NCBI GenBank assembly: GCA_014381545.1
Contig: JACNLL010000010.1
Location: 1 to 41,210 of the forward strand
Length of the DNA: 41,210 bases
Source: Candidatus Desulfaltia bathyphila
Lineage (GTDB): Bacteria; Desulfobacterota; Desulfobacteria; Desulfobacterales; ETH-SRB1
Reading direction: 5' to 3'
Shown here: one piece after another, positions 34,402-41,210 of the stretch
Numbering within the stretch: the stretch's first letter is position 1
Layout: each line of letters begins with the position of its first letter
Program-made: the position numbers and the translations under genes
The notes under the pieces: model-generated
The model's database searches: none
Seen by the model: only the letters and a program-made list of their open reading frames with translations
What the model was told of the DNA's origin: nothing

Positions 34402-36828
34402 TCAGGCAGGAAGTATTGCATCAAACTCCTTTATCAATCTGCCTGTAATGTCCTTGTGAAGTGAATTTATCGTTTCATCCTCAAGTGTTTCAAAAGCCGA
34501 TCTGTATGTTATTCTCAATGAGATGCTTTTTTTGCCGGCAGGGATAGGACTGCCTTCATAAACATCAAATAAATGTAAACTTTCTACCAGATTTTCGTTA
34601 AGGACTTCAACACTTTTTATAATATTAAACGCCTCGATATCCTTATCGACAATCAGGGTAACATCTCTGGATATTGACGGAAACTTTGGCAGCGGTTTTG
34701 CCGACTTAATATCAGGTATAAGCTCAATGATATTGTCGGCATTAAGTTCAAAAATATACGCCCGTTGTTTTAAGTCATAATTCTTAAGCACCTGAGGAAG
34801 AACCTCTCCGAGAATGCCTATTGATTTATTTCCAACAAAAAGTTGGGCTGTATATCCGGGTTTTGTATAGCAGCAGTTTTCAGGAAGCATGCGGGTAAAC
34901 TTTATGTTTGTTATGCATAGATTTCTTAAAAGCTCTTCAACAGCCCCTTTTATATCATAAAAATCACAGTGTTCCTCCCTGAAAAGCCAGGAGTCTTCCA
35001 TCCTTTTTCCAGTCCACAGGCCAGCTAACATTTCAACCTCATCAGGCCGGCTGTCCTCTTTGCCGGTATTGAAAAAGACATTGCCAATCTCAAACAGCTT
35101 AAGATCCTTGTTCTGCATAGTTATGTTGTAATGCATTGTTTCAAGGAGGCCTGGAATAAGTGATGTACGCAAAACCGATTGATCCTCTGCAATTGGATTT
35201 AATACGTTCATCAAACGTCTTTTTGGATCATCTGATTTAAGTTCGAGACGATCGCATGACAATTTGTTGATAAAACTGTAAGTTATCGTTTCGGTAAAAC
35301 CAAAACCCACAAGCAGGCGCTTGATATGATACCTTGAATCGATTTTTTTTGACGGCTCAGCAGCTTCGGCCGGTATAAGCGGAAAAGTTGTTTCAATATT
35401 GTTATAACCGTAAAGACGCGCAATTTCCTCTGTAAGGTCTTCAAATGTACTTATATCAACCCTGAAAGATGGCGGAATAACCCGGAGGTTATCGTCATCG
35501 ATCTTTTCAACCTTAAATTCAATAGAACATAAGTATTGCTTAATATCATTTTGGCTTAACTTAGTGCCCAGCCTGCGATTTGTAGAATCGACGCTAAAGG
35601 TAATTACCCTTTCGGGCACAGGTTTTGGATATTCATCGATTATGCCGTGAATTATTTTGCCGCCGCAAATTTCTGCAATGAGTTGCACTGCCCGGTTTAA
35701 TGCCGTGATCGTGCCGTTGGGATCTGTTCCGCGTTCAAAACGATGGGACGCATCTGTGGCAAGCCCTGTTTTTTTAGAAGTTCTGCGAATACAGACAGGA
35801 TCAAAATATGCGCTTTCAAGCAGAATCCTTGTCGTGGACTGTTCAATTTCAGAATTTAATCCACCCATAACGCCTGCAAGAGCCACCGGTTTTTCACCGT
35901 CACAGATCAGGAGCATTCTTGTGGTAAGGAGCCGTTCTTTCTGGTCAAGGGTTGTAAATTTTTCACCTTCTTCAGCCGCCCTGACAACGATTCTGTTTTC
36001 TGCAAGGCGGTCAAAATCAAAGGCATGAAGCGGCTGGCCGGTTTCCATCATTACAAAATTGGTGATATCGACAATGTTGTTGATCGGTTTTAAACCCACG
36101 GAAATAAGACGGTCCTGAAGCCAGAAAGGAGAAGGCTCAATCTTAATATCAAAAACAAGCCTTGCGGAATATCTCGGGCAAAGATCAGGGTCAATTATGG
36201 TAACAGAGCTAAAGTCTGAAACACCTCCCGTACTATCCGGTGATTCAGGAAGGCTAATTACAGGGTAGGTTAGTTTTGTTTTTTGAAATGCCGCAATTTC
36301 CCGTGCCGTCCCAATTACACTGAGGCAGTCCGGCCTGTTTGGGGTAAGGTCGATTTCAAGCACTGGGTCTGACAGGTTAAGGGCTTGATGAAGCTTATCT
36401 CCAACAGCAAAATTTTTTTTGAGCTCCATTATGCCGTCGCTGTTTGCTCCAAGTCCTAATTCAACAGCGCTGCAAAGCATGCCTTCCGATACCTCTCCTA
36501 TGATAGAACGTTTTTTTAGTATGGTTCCGTTTGGAAAAACAGTGCCGGGCAGAGCGCATGGTGCAAGAATACCGTTTTTTGCATTTGGCGCGCCACAAAC
36601 AACAGGAATAACCCGGTTGCCTATATCCACATGACAAAGTTTAAGCTTATCGGCATCGGGATGTGTTTTGATTTCGACAATACGGCCTATGACAACACTG
36701 TTGAGATAGCTGTATCTGTCTGAAACAGATTCGACTTCAAGCCCGGCCATGGTAAGAGCATCGGCTAAGTCATCAATATTCTTATCAATGGAGATATAGT
36801 CTTTTAACCAGCTTACACTAACCTTCAT
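34402..36828 (-). CDS. pheT: Phenylalanine--tRNA ligase beta subunit
   Basis: The 808-residue subunit has the full domain order of bacterial PheT. The N-terminal EMAP-II-like tRNA-binding domain reads VVIGRIVEIKTHPDADKLKL, then CHVDIG and the VVCGAPNAKNG motif. The B3/B4 editing domain, the B5 domain (around SFRVDISTFEDLTEEIARLYGYNNIE) and the catalytic-like core (VLNPIAEDQSVLRTSLIPGL) follow. The C-terminal anticodon-binding FDX-ACB domain reads PKFPSISRDVTLIVDKDI and ends LEDETINSLHKDITGRL. It starts 1 bp after pheS and forms the alpha2-beta2 enzyme with it. Nothing is unusual in length. Confidence 0.97.
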   Translation of the reverse strand: MKVSVSWLKDYISIDKNIDDLADALTMAGLEVESVSDRYSYLNSVVIGRIVEIKTHPDADKLKLCHVDIGNRVIPVVCGAPNAKNGILAPCALPGTVFPNGTILKKRSIIGEVSEGMLCSAVELGLGANSDGIMELKKNFAVGDKLHQALNLSDPVLEIDLTPNRPDCLSVIGTAREIAAFQKTKLTYPVISLPESPDSTGGVSDFSSVTIIDPDLCPRYSARLVFDIKIEPSPFWLQDRLISVGLKPINNIVDITNFVMMETGQPLHAFDFDRLAENRIVVRAAEEGEKFTTLDQKERLLTTRMLLICDGEKPVALAGVMGGLNSEIEQSTTRILLESAYFDPVCIRRTSKKTGLATDASHRFERGTDPNGTITALNRAVQLIAEICGGKIIHGIIDEYPKPVPERVITFSVDSTNRRLGTKLSQNDIKQYLCSIEFKVEKIDDDNLRVIPPSFRVDISTFEDLTEEIARLYGYNNIETTFPLIPAEAAEPSKKIDSRYHIKRLLVGFGFTETITYSFINKLSCDRLELKSDDPKRRLMNVLNPIAEDQSVLRTSLIPGLLETMHYNITMQNKDLKLFEIGNVFFNTGKEDSRPDEVEMLAGLWTGKRMEDSWLFREEHCDFYDIKGAVEELLRNLCITNIKFTRMLPENCCYTKPGYTAQLFVGNKSIGILGEVLPQVLKNYDLKQRAYIFELNADNIIELIPDIKSAKPLPKFPSISRDVTLIVDKDIEAFNIIKSVEVLNENLVESLHLFDVYEGSPIPAGKKSISLRITYRSAFETLEDETINSLHKDITGRLIKEFDAILPA

Positions 36829-36829
36829 A

Positions 36830-37837
36830 TTAAAACTGCCTTAAGAATCTTAAATCATTCTCATAGTATTTGCGGATGTCATCAATTCCGTATTTCAGCA
36901 TGGCAATCCGTTCTATCCCCATCCCAAAGGCAAATCCTGTGAAAACGGATGTATCGTATCCGACATTTTCAAATACAGCGGGGTGAACCATGCCGGCGCC
37001 GATTATTTCGAGCCATCCTGTTTGTGAGCAGACCCTGCACCCCTTTCCCCTGCACATGACGCAGCGTATATCGACTTCGGCGCTCGGTTCTGTAAAAGGG
37101 AAGAAACTGGGGCGGAATCTCAGGCTTGTCTGGTCGTCAAAAATCTGGTGAATAAAAGTGGTAAGTATCCCTTTGAGATCTCCGAAAGACACCCGCCTGT
37201 CCACAAGAAGGCCCTCCACCTGCTGAAACATCGGGGTGTGTGTCAAATCGGAATCACACCTGTAAACCTTGCCGGGAGCAATAATCCTTAATGGAGGCTT
37301 CTGCTTTTCCATTATTCTTGGCTGAGTCGGAGAGGTATGAGTGCGCAGAACTATATTTTGTGATATATAAAAGGTATCCTGCATATCCCTGGCAGGATGA
37401 TTTTTCGGAATATTAAGGGCTTCAAAATTATAATAATCTGTTTCAACTTCAGGCCCTTCAGCTATAGCAAAGCCCAGCCTGGAAAAAATATCACATATTT
37501 GCCGGGTAATTTGTGTAATGGGATGCAAAGAACCATGGTTTACAATTCTTCCGGGTAGCGAAACATCAATGCTGTCTTCAATTGCCGCTGACCTGGTTTC
37601 TATCTGTATTAATGCTTCCTTGAATGCTTTATCCAGGCTCTTTTTTGTTTTATTAGCCTTTTTACCCGCCTCTGCTCTTTTTTCCTTTGGCAGGCTCGCA
37701 ATGGTTCTTAAGAATTGAGTAACAGCTCCTTTTCGCCCCAGATATCTTACTGAAAGATCATTGATCTTTTTGCTGTCAGAAGCGGCTTCAATCTCTTTAA
37801 GCGCATCCTCCTTAATCTGTTCTATGGTTTTATTCAC
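36830..37837 (-). CDS. pheS: Phenylalanine--tRNA ligase alpha subunit
   Basis: The 335-residue class II synthetase subunit has an N-terminal coiled coil (about 1-85), then motif 1 around HPITQITRQICDIFSRLGF and the sequence NHPARDMQDTFYI. Motif 2 lies near LRTHTSPTQPRIME and VYRCDSDLTHTPMFQQVEG. The phenylalanine-site region SFFPFTEPSAEVDIRC is present, and motif 3 is GFAFGMGIERIAMLKYGIDD. A CxxC...CxxC insert (CVMCRGKGCRVCSQTGW) is found, as in many PheS proteins. It is co-directional with rplT and pheT. The 210 bp between it and rplT contain a REP-like palindrome. Confidence 0.97.
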   Translation of the reverse strand: MNKTIEQIKEDALKEIEAASDSKKINDLSVRYLGRKGAVTQFLRTIASLPKEKRAEAGKKANKTKKSLDKAFKEALIQIETRSAAIEDSIDVSLPGRIVNHGSLHPITQITRQICDIFSRLGFAIAEGPEVETDYYNFEALNIPKNHPARDMQDTFYISQNIVLRTHTSPTQPRIMEKQKPPLRIIAPGKVYRCDSDLTHTPMFQQVEGLLVDRRVSFGDLKGILTTFIHQIFDDQTSLRFRPSFFPFTEPSAEVDIRCVMCRGKGCRVCSQTGWLEIIGAGMVHPAVFENVGYDTSVFTGFAFGMGIERIAMLKYGIDDIRKYYENDLRFLRQF

Positions 37838-37920
37838 TTATTACCTTACATCCTGAGACCTTTGCCGGAGGGTATACAAAAATTGTAACCGTTTTCAAAA
37901 GTGATGCATTCCTAAAAAGT

Positions 37921-38000
37921 CGTCACTCCGGTGAAAACCGTAGTCCAGATGGTCTGCAACTGCTTGAAAAGACTGGATTCCGGCTTTCGCCGGAATGACG
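37921..38000. repeat. REP-like palindrome between rplT and pheS
   Basis: CGTCACTCCGGTGAAAACCG at the left is an inverted, slightly diverged copy of GGATTCCGGCTTTCGCCGGA plus ATGACG at the right. The right copy itself holds a perfect hairpin ATTCCGGC-TTTC-GCCGGAAT. The sequence is the widespread proteobacterial repeat GTCATTCCGGCGAAAGCCGG. Outer AAAAAGTC and GACTTTT segments extend the symmetry. It sits inside the ribosomal protein/pheST operon and would be transcribed. Confidence 0.7.
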
Positions 38001-38047
38001 GAAAACGGTATTTTTGGACTTTTGACGAAGCTATCAAAGGTCTCAAT

Positions 38048-38398
38048 TTATATCTGTTGCGCAGCCAGGCTGGCTATCTGTGTAAATGCTAAGGGATCGG
38101 ATATTGCCAGCTCTGCAAGAACCTTGCGGTCAAGCTCGATATTTGCAACTTTTAATCCGTGGATGAATTTACTGTATGACATGTCATTCATGCTGGTTGC
38201 CGCATTAATCCTGAGAATCCAGAGTCTGCGAAAATCCCTTTTGCGAACTCTTCGATCACGATAAGCATACATAAGCGCTTTATCTACAGCATCAGCAGCA
38301 GTGCGAAATAATTTGCTGCGGCCTCCACGGAATCCTTTGGCCATTTTTAAAACCTTATTGCGACGTCTTCTTGCTTTAAAACCTCTCTTAATGCGCAT
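38048..38398 (-). CDS. rplT: 50S ribosomal protein L20
   Basis: The 116-residue, highly basic protein starts [20 protein letters not shown], followed by [20 protein letters not shown] and [15 protein letters not shown], all hallmark L20 segments. L20 binds 23S rRNA early in 50S assembly and in many bacteria represses its own operon by binding mRNA. Here the 184 bp between rpmI and rplT hold two inverted repeats, so the usual tight rpmI-rplT spacing is broken. Confidence 0.98.
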   Translation of the reverse strand: MRIKRGFKARRRRNKVLKMAKGFRGGRSKLFRTAADAVDKALMYAYRDRRVRKRDFRRLWILRINAATSMNDMSYSKFIHGLKVANIELDRKVLAELAISDPLAFTQIASLAAQQI

Positions 38399-38465
38399 AA
38401 TTTATTCCTCAATAATATTCAGTTCGGCTGCTACTTATAGAACTTAGCTCCACTTCGTTCCGCAA

Positions 38466-38576
38466 TTGGTCGAGTGGTCAAGTGGTTGATTGGTTTAAGG
38501 GCCTTACGACTCGACAACTCGACTATTTAACTACTCGACCAAAGTCGCTGGAATTTCAATAAGTTGTAGAAATTCC
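38466..38576. repeat. Two inverted repeats between rpmI and rplT
   Basis: TTGGTCGAGT (38466-38475) and ACTCGACCAA (38533-38542) are perfect inverted copies, and the space between them holds further GTCGAG/CTCGAC variants. Next to it GGAATTTC (38550-38557) pairs with GAAATTCC (38569-38576). The second hairpin is 6 bp from the rpmI stop. They may be insertions of repeat DNA or structures for operon control. Confidence 0.55.
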
Positions 38577-38582
38577 GAGACG

Positions 38583-38780
38583 TTATGTATTAGGAAGAAG
38601 CAGCCGTACTCCCTTCTTGTTGGATTTGTCGATAATCTGGCCCTGCCTCAAAGACCTCTTACGCTTGGTGGTCTTTTTTGTTAGTATATGACTTGCATTC
38701 GATTTTGAAAAGACGAATTTGCCTGTGCCTGTTTTCTTGAAACGCTTTGCAGCGGCTCTATTTGTTTTGATCTTTGGCAT
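38583..38780 (-). CDS. rpmI: 50S ribosomal protein L35
   Basis: The 65-residue basic protein shows the L35 pattern: [20 protein letters not shown], followed by the [20 protein letters not shown]-type C-terminal half. AAAGGAG precedes the ATG. A hairpin with 11 perfect pairs lies 30 bp upstream, between infC and this gene. Confidence 0.97.
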   Translation of the reverse strand: MPKIKTNRAAAKRFKKTGTGKFVFSKSNASHILTKKTTKRKRSLRQGQIIDKSNKKGVRLLLPNT

Positions 38781-38809
38781 GTTATATTTTCTCCTTTACA
38801 GCTCAAAAA

Positions 38810-38852
38810 TCGATGGCGTGAACGATCGACAAATGCCGACCCACGCCATCGA
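38810..38852 (-). promoter_or_regulatory. Strong hairpin in the infC-rpmI gap (attenuator or L20 leader candidate)
   Basis: TCGATGGCGTG (38810-38820) and CACGCCATCGA (38842-38852) are perfectly complementary over 11 bp with a 21-nt loop. On the transcribed (minus) strand the stem is followed by TTTTTGAGC, so it resembles a weak intrinsic terminator. It is immediately upstream of the rpmI ribosome-binding site. L20 binding sites are often found in this part of the operon, but I cannot show the specific L20 fold. Confidence 0.5.
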
Positions 38853-39002
38853 AACCTTTAAAAAATGTTCAATTTTGCCTGCCCGCTTTGTTTTTATATT
38901 GTATATTGAACAGGGGTTCAAGTTCAAGGAAGGCGAAAATTTGAGCCTAAATTTGTTATCGTATTAGGGATTATTAATAATAAATAATCCGGTTTCCGGT
39001 TA

Positions 39003-39542
39003 TTATTTTGGCGATAAAATCATCATCATGCTGCGTCCCTCAAATTTGGGATGCTGCTCAACAAATGCTATGTCATCGATTTCTTCGGCAATCTGTCCTA
39101 ACAAATCCCTGCCGCGCTGAGATAGCATAATTTCACGGCCTCTGAAAATGACGGTTACCTTGACCTTATCCTTTTTGCCTATAAATTTCTTTATATGACC
39201 TATCTTGGTCCTGAGATCATGATTCCCGGTCTTTGGACGTATCTTTATCTCTTTTACCTGAAATGAGCTTTGCTTTTTTTTTGCTTCCTGCAATTTCTTG
39301 GTTAGTTGATACTTATACCGCCCATAATCCATTATTTTGCAAACAGGAGGGTTTGCATTAGGAGAAACTTCTACCAGGTCAAGACCAAAATCCCCGGCCG
39401 TTGCTAACGCCTTATAAGTTGGAATAATGCCGATCTGATTGCCGTCAGGATCTATCACCCTTACCTCTCTTGCTCTTATCCTATTATTAATGTTTATTCT
39501 GCTTGATCTGGCTGGTCTATTTGTGTGTCTGAATATTGCTAT
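39003..39542 (-). CDS. infC: Translation initiation factor IF-3, probable AUA start
   Basis: The 179-residue factor contains NNRIRAREVRVIDPDGNQIG, then LVEVSPNANPPVCKIMDYGR, KEIKIRPKTGNHDLRTKI and VTVIFRGREIMLSQRG, typical of IF3. No ATG, GTG or TTG exists upstream of the conserved NNRIRAREVRV. The first GTG (39458) would remove that block. AGGAGG (39555-39550) lies exactly 7 nt before an ATA codon at 39542-39540, giving the N-terminus (M)AIFRHTNRPARSSRININN. infC normally uses AUU so that IF3 can repress its own translation, and AUA would serve the same end. The customary upstream thrS is absent; a deaminase gene lies there instead. Confidence 0.93.
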   Translation of the reverse strand: MAIFRHTNRPARSSRININNRIRAREVRVIDPDGNQIGIIPTYKALATAGDFGLDLVEVSPNANPPVCKIMDYGRYKYQLTKKLQEAKKKQSSFQVKEIKIRPKTGNHDLRTKIGHIKKFIGKKDKVKVTVIFRGREIMLSQRGRDLLGQIAEEIDDIAFVEQHPKFEGRSMMMILSPK

Positions 39543-39560
39543 GCCTTTACCTCCTGATGT

Positions 39561-39579
39561 TGCAGTTCAATCAACTGCA
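39561..39579 (-). promoter_or_regulatory. Small hairpin just upstream of the infC ribosome-binding site
   Basis: TGCAGTT and AACTGCA (7 bp, 5-nt loop) end five bases before the AGGAGG of infC. A weak promoter-like TTGCAT...TATATG pair (39645-39640 and 39624-39619, 15-nt spacing) is upstream. Together they define a short leader that could take part in infC control. Confidence 0.4.
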
Positions 39580-39677
39580 GTAAATCTTAATTTTCAATCC
39601 TTATTTGCAAAACTATCGCATATATAACAACATTAAGAAATGCAAGAAAAAAATACGATTTAAAACCTTGATTTAAA

Positions 39678-39767
39678 TACAGCGCAACTTTTGCCCATGA
39701 CGTACTATCCGCAGTTGATCAATTCCTAAATTATCCGTAGTACTGAAAAGCAAGAACTTGCGCTGTA
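39678..39767. repeat. 90-bp palindromic unit next to the deaminase stop codon
   Basis: TACAGCGCAA (39678-39687) and TTGCGCTGTA (39758-39767) are perfect inverted ends. Symmetry continues inward (CTTTTGC against GCAAGAA, GTACTATCCG against CCGTAGTAC). It begins 3 bp after the stop of the deaminase gene. It is not related in sequence to the 125-bp elements but has similar design and position. Confidence 0.55.
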
Positions 39768-39770
39768 GTA

Positions 39771-40277
39771 CTATTGTATAAGTGTATAGTCGGCTAACAG
39801 GCTTCCCGCCCAGTAAGTATTATTCGGATTTGAAAAATATTGCCTGAAAAGTCTCAGGCTCTTTGCACGTAATATATTTGGAATAATTGAAATTTTACTA
39901 TTTCTATACAAAGGGGATAATTTTGTCAAATCAGACCTTGTGAATCCTCCCATTACATCTTCATACGCATAAACAATTTTGCCAACATTGCTTAAAACAA
40001 GAGCGCAGTAGCACATAAGGCACGGTTCCAGTGTGCAGAACAGAGTTATATCTTTTTTGTTTAAAACCCCTTTAAAATCAGCAAGACGCCTTAAAGCAAC
40101 TATCTCTGCATGGTCTATTTCATTTGCGGAGGTTTCTGAGGTGCCTGCCCGGGATCCGGTTGCGACAATCTTATCCTGATGCACTATCACACATCCTACA
40201 GGGAATTCTCCGGCTGACAATGTTTTTTTTGCCTGGTCAAGCGCTTTTTCCATAAAATAATTATAAAGTCGAGTCAT
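39771..40277 (-). CDS. Cytidine/deoxycytidylate-type nucleoside deaminase
   Basis: The 168-residue protein has the zinc-dependent deaminase site: H56-A57-E58 in NEIDHAEIVALRRL, and C86-C89 in CTLEPCLMCYCALVLS. The fold start reads AGEFPVGCVIV. It resembles TadA (tRNA adenosine deaminase) and guanine deaminase. However, the residues after the zinc motif (YCALVLSNVGKIVYAYEDVM) and the missing conserved Asn before HAE differ from genuine TadA. I therefore call it only a nucleoside or base deaminase. Its ATGA start overlaps the stop of the upstream HsdR-N-like gene by 4 bp, so the two are translationally coupled. A palindrome abuts its stop. Confidence 0.82.
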   Translation of the reverse strand: MTRLYNYFMEKALDQAKKTLSAGEFPVGCVIVHQDKIVATGSRAGTSETSANEIDHAEIVALRRLADFKGVLNKKDITLFCTLEPCLMCYCALVLSNVGKIVYAYEDVMGGFTRSDLTKLSPLYRNSKISIIPNILRAKSLRLFRQYFSNPNNTYWAGSLLADYTLIQ

Positions 40278-40804
40278 ATTGAGCAGCTTCCATCAATTTC
40301 AAATGCATAAACAATTCTTGCTTCCATCATGGCCTGCTTTTCCGAAATCGACGTAAAACCAGCATGTCCGGAAATTTCGAGGATCTCAAGTTTTGAAGGT
40401 ATTGAATCAAGGCCGTGTGAAATTATCTTTCCTGTTGAACCATCAATAATTTCTGCATCCTCTCCGTTTGATACAACAACGACAGGCACCTGATAACCGG
40501 AAACAAGTCTTGATACGGCAAGAGCGGGCCGGCGTCTGGTTACCAAGGAACCGGGGCCGTATTTTATTATCATACAGATCCTGCCTGATAAAGTAACCAT
40601 GAAATCAACATTTATAACAGACCTTTTATCTCCCGCATTTACAAGAAGTTGATGGCGAACTTTAATTTCATTTTTTTGATAACCCTTATCATCGACAAGC
40701 AAACGGGCTAATTTTTGTCTATAGCGCTCGTCATGGGTGGCTTTTATGGTTTTGCCGGTGATATAATCTGTAAGTTCACCAAGCACCAGATAACCTTTGC
40801 CCAT
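40274..40804 (-). CDS. Stand-alone HsdR N-terminal-like protein (PD-(D/E)xK fold, probably inactive)
   Basis: This 176-residue protein is similar to the N-terminal nuclease-like domain of type I restriction HsdR. It reads EIKVRHQLLVNAGDKRSVIN, then VDFMVTLSGRICMIIKYGPG and SLVTRRRPALAVSRLVSGYQ with VPVVVVSNGEDAEIIDG. The Asp of the nuclease motif is present (VDFMV), but the acidic residue expected two before the Lys is Ile (MIIK), so cleavage activity is doubtful. There is no helicase part, and no complete modification or specificity gene is present. It overlaps the deaminase gene (ATGA). The upstream ribosome-binding GGAG is inside a RhuM-like fragment. Its function is unknown. Confidence 0.75.
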   Translation of the reverse strand: MGKGYLVLGELTDYITGKTIKATHDERYRQKLARLLVDDKGYQKNEIKVRHQLLVNAGDKRSVINVDFMVTLSGRICMIIKYGPGSLVTRRRPALAVSRLVSGYQVPVVVVSNGEDAEIIDGSTGKIISHGLDSIPSKLEILEISGHAGFTSISEKQAMMEARIVYAFEIDGSCSI

Positions 40805-40897
40805 TTAATTTCTTAACTCCTTTTCAAGACGCACCTCTATTTTTGTCTGACCACTTTCTGTTTGATAGATGAGAATTTGGGAATTGATTTTTTTCAT
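40805..40897 (-). pseudogene. N-terminal fragment of a RhuM-like protein
   Basis: The 30-codon frame reads MKKINSQILIYQTESGQTKI and then EVRLEKELRN before TAA. The first ~22 residues match the usual start of RhuM/Fic-associated proteins (IIIYQTEDGQTKIEVR), after which the match stops. Its ATG overlaps the stop of the methyltransferase fragment (ATGA). It is a truncated remnant, and its 3' end now directly abuts the HsdR-N-like gene. Confidence 0.55.
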
Positions 40898-41010
40898 TGT
40901 TTTTTCCCTCCCACCGTCACTTCCACTATCCTCATGGTGTCATCGCCAAAAATATCCACCACCTTTACCGCTATCTTGCGCCGCCCAGGCGGGCATTCAC
41001 AAAATATGCT
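40894..41010 (-). pseudogene. C-terminal fragment of a DNA methyltransferase-like gene
   Basis: The minus-strand frame reads GRRKIAVKVVDIFGDDTMRI and then VEVTVGGKKQ before TGA at 40896-40894. The IAVKVVDIFGxDTMxxVEV ending is that of type III-like Mod methyltransferases and related helicases found with restriction systems. Upstream the frame is closed by a TAA at 41013-41011 and no more of the gene follows. With the neighbouring RhuM-like fragment it marks a lost restriction-type island. Confidence 0.5.
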
Positions 41011-41013
41011 TTA

Positions 41014-41210
41014 ATAAATAGGGGGCTACTTTTGACTCTTAATGGGAATCCCCAAGGGTCAAACGTAGACTTGACCCCCCACCTTAAAAAATGTAATGGC
41101 AAGGATGAGCCGCAAGGTATGGCTTGTTGTGTGTACCTCGTCGGCTCAATCCTCTTGTTCAAGTAAGCCGCTACGCGGCAGCTTGTTTTCAGATAGCGTT
41201 CATGGTATTC
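41014..41210. repeat. Cluster of short inverted repeats at the window end
   Basis: Three palindromes lie close together: GGGTCAA/TTGACCC (41056-41062 and 41071-41077), GGATGAGCCG/CGGCTCAATCC (41103-41112 and 41142-41152) and GCCGC/GCGGC (41167-41171 and 41175-41179). No gene is supported here. The pattern could be the end of a mobile element or structured RNA continuing outside the window. Confidence 0.4.

Overview
The window looks like chromosomal DNA of an anaerobic, moderately AT-rich deltaproteobacterium (Desulfobacterota), most likely a Desulfobacterales-type sulfate reducer or syntroph. The evidence is a selenocysteine-containing periplasmic formate dehydrogenase with its maturation gene. 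It is joined by an ETF with a membrane iron-sulfur oxidoreductase of the anaerobic beta-oxidation type, an acyl-CoA ligase, S-adenosylhomocysteine hydrolase (SahH) in place of a visible LuxS, and abundant palindromic intergenic repeats. The species assignment is inference; no rRNA or tRNA gene was found.

Layout. 1-5.35 kb is accessory and partly decayed: small hypothetical genes, a Wzz-type chain-length protein, an XRE regulator whose ribosome-binding site lies in a hairpin, remnants of a REP-associated transposase and a DUF4143 ATPase, and a DMT-family transporter broken by a frameshift and an apparent internal deletion. 5.35-11.3 kb is a fatty-acid/electron-transfer block: an acyl-CoA ligase diverges from a membrane Fe-S oxidoreductase followed by etfB-etfA. 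Acyl-CoA dehydrogenase electrons would pass through EtfAB to the membrane protein and then to quinone. 11.5-16 kb is a two-gene RND efflux system. 16.1-21 kb (minus strand) reads panC, metK, ahcY, transposase remnant, lsrF-like aldolase, with two copies of a 125-bp inverted-repeat element. 21.1-26.1 kb (plus) holds lnt, then prfB with a programmed +1 frameshift, an HD-domain protein, an old-yellow-enzyme reductase and a thioredoxin-like lipid-face protein. 26.2-33.2 kb (minus) is a formate module: moaA, fdhA (UGA read as Sec at residue 192), fdhB, fdhE and a membrane polyferredoxin. 33.4-39.5 kb (minus) is the translation cluster infC-rpmI-rplT-pheS-pheT-merR plus a hypothetical gene; infC appears to start at AUA. 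39.8-41.2 kb carries a nucleoside deaminase overlapping an HsdR-N-like protein, followed by fragments of a methyltransferase and a RhuM-like gene.

The most striking non-genic pattern is that several unrelated repeats (125-bp MITE-like elements, GGGATTAA tracts, CCTGACCC-type tracts, other palindromes) lie directly against the 3' ends of genes and often supply the stop codon itself. I did not find a clearly new multi-gene system. The best leads are the lsrF-ahcY-metK arrangement, the Fe-S oxidoreductase in which one whole cysteine motif is replaced, the stop-codon-proximal repeats, and the AUA start of infC.
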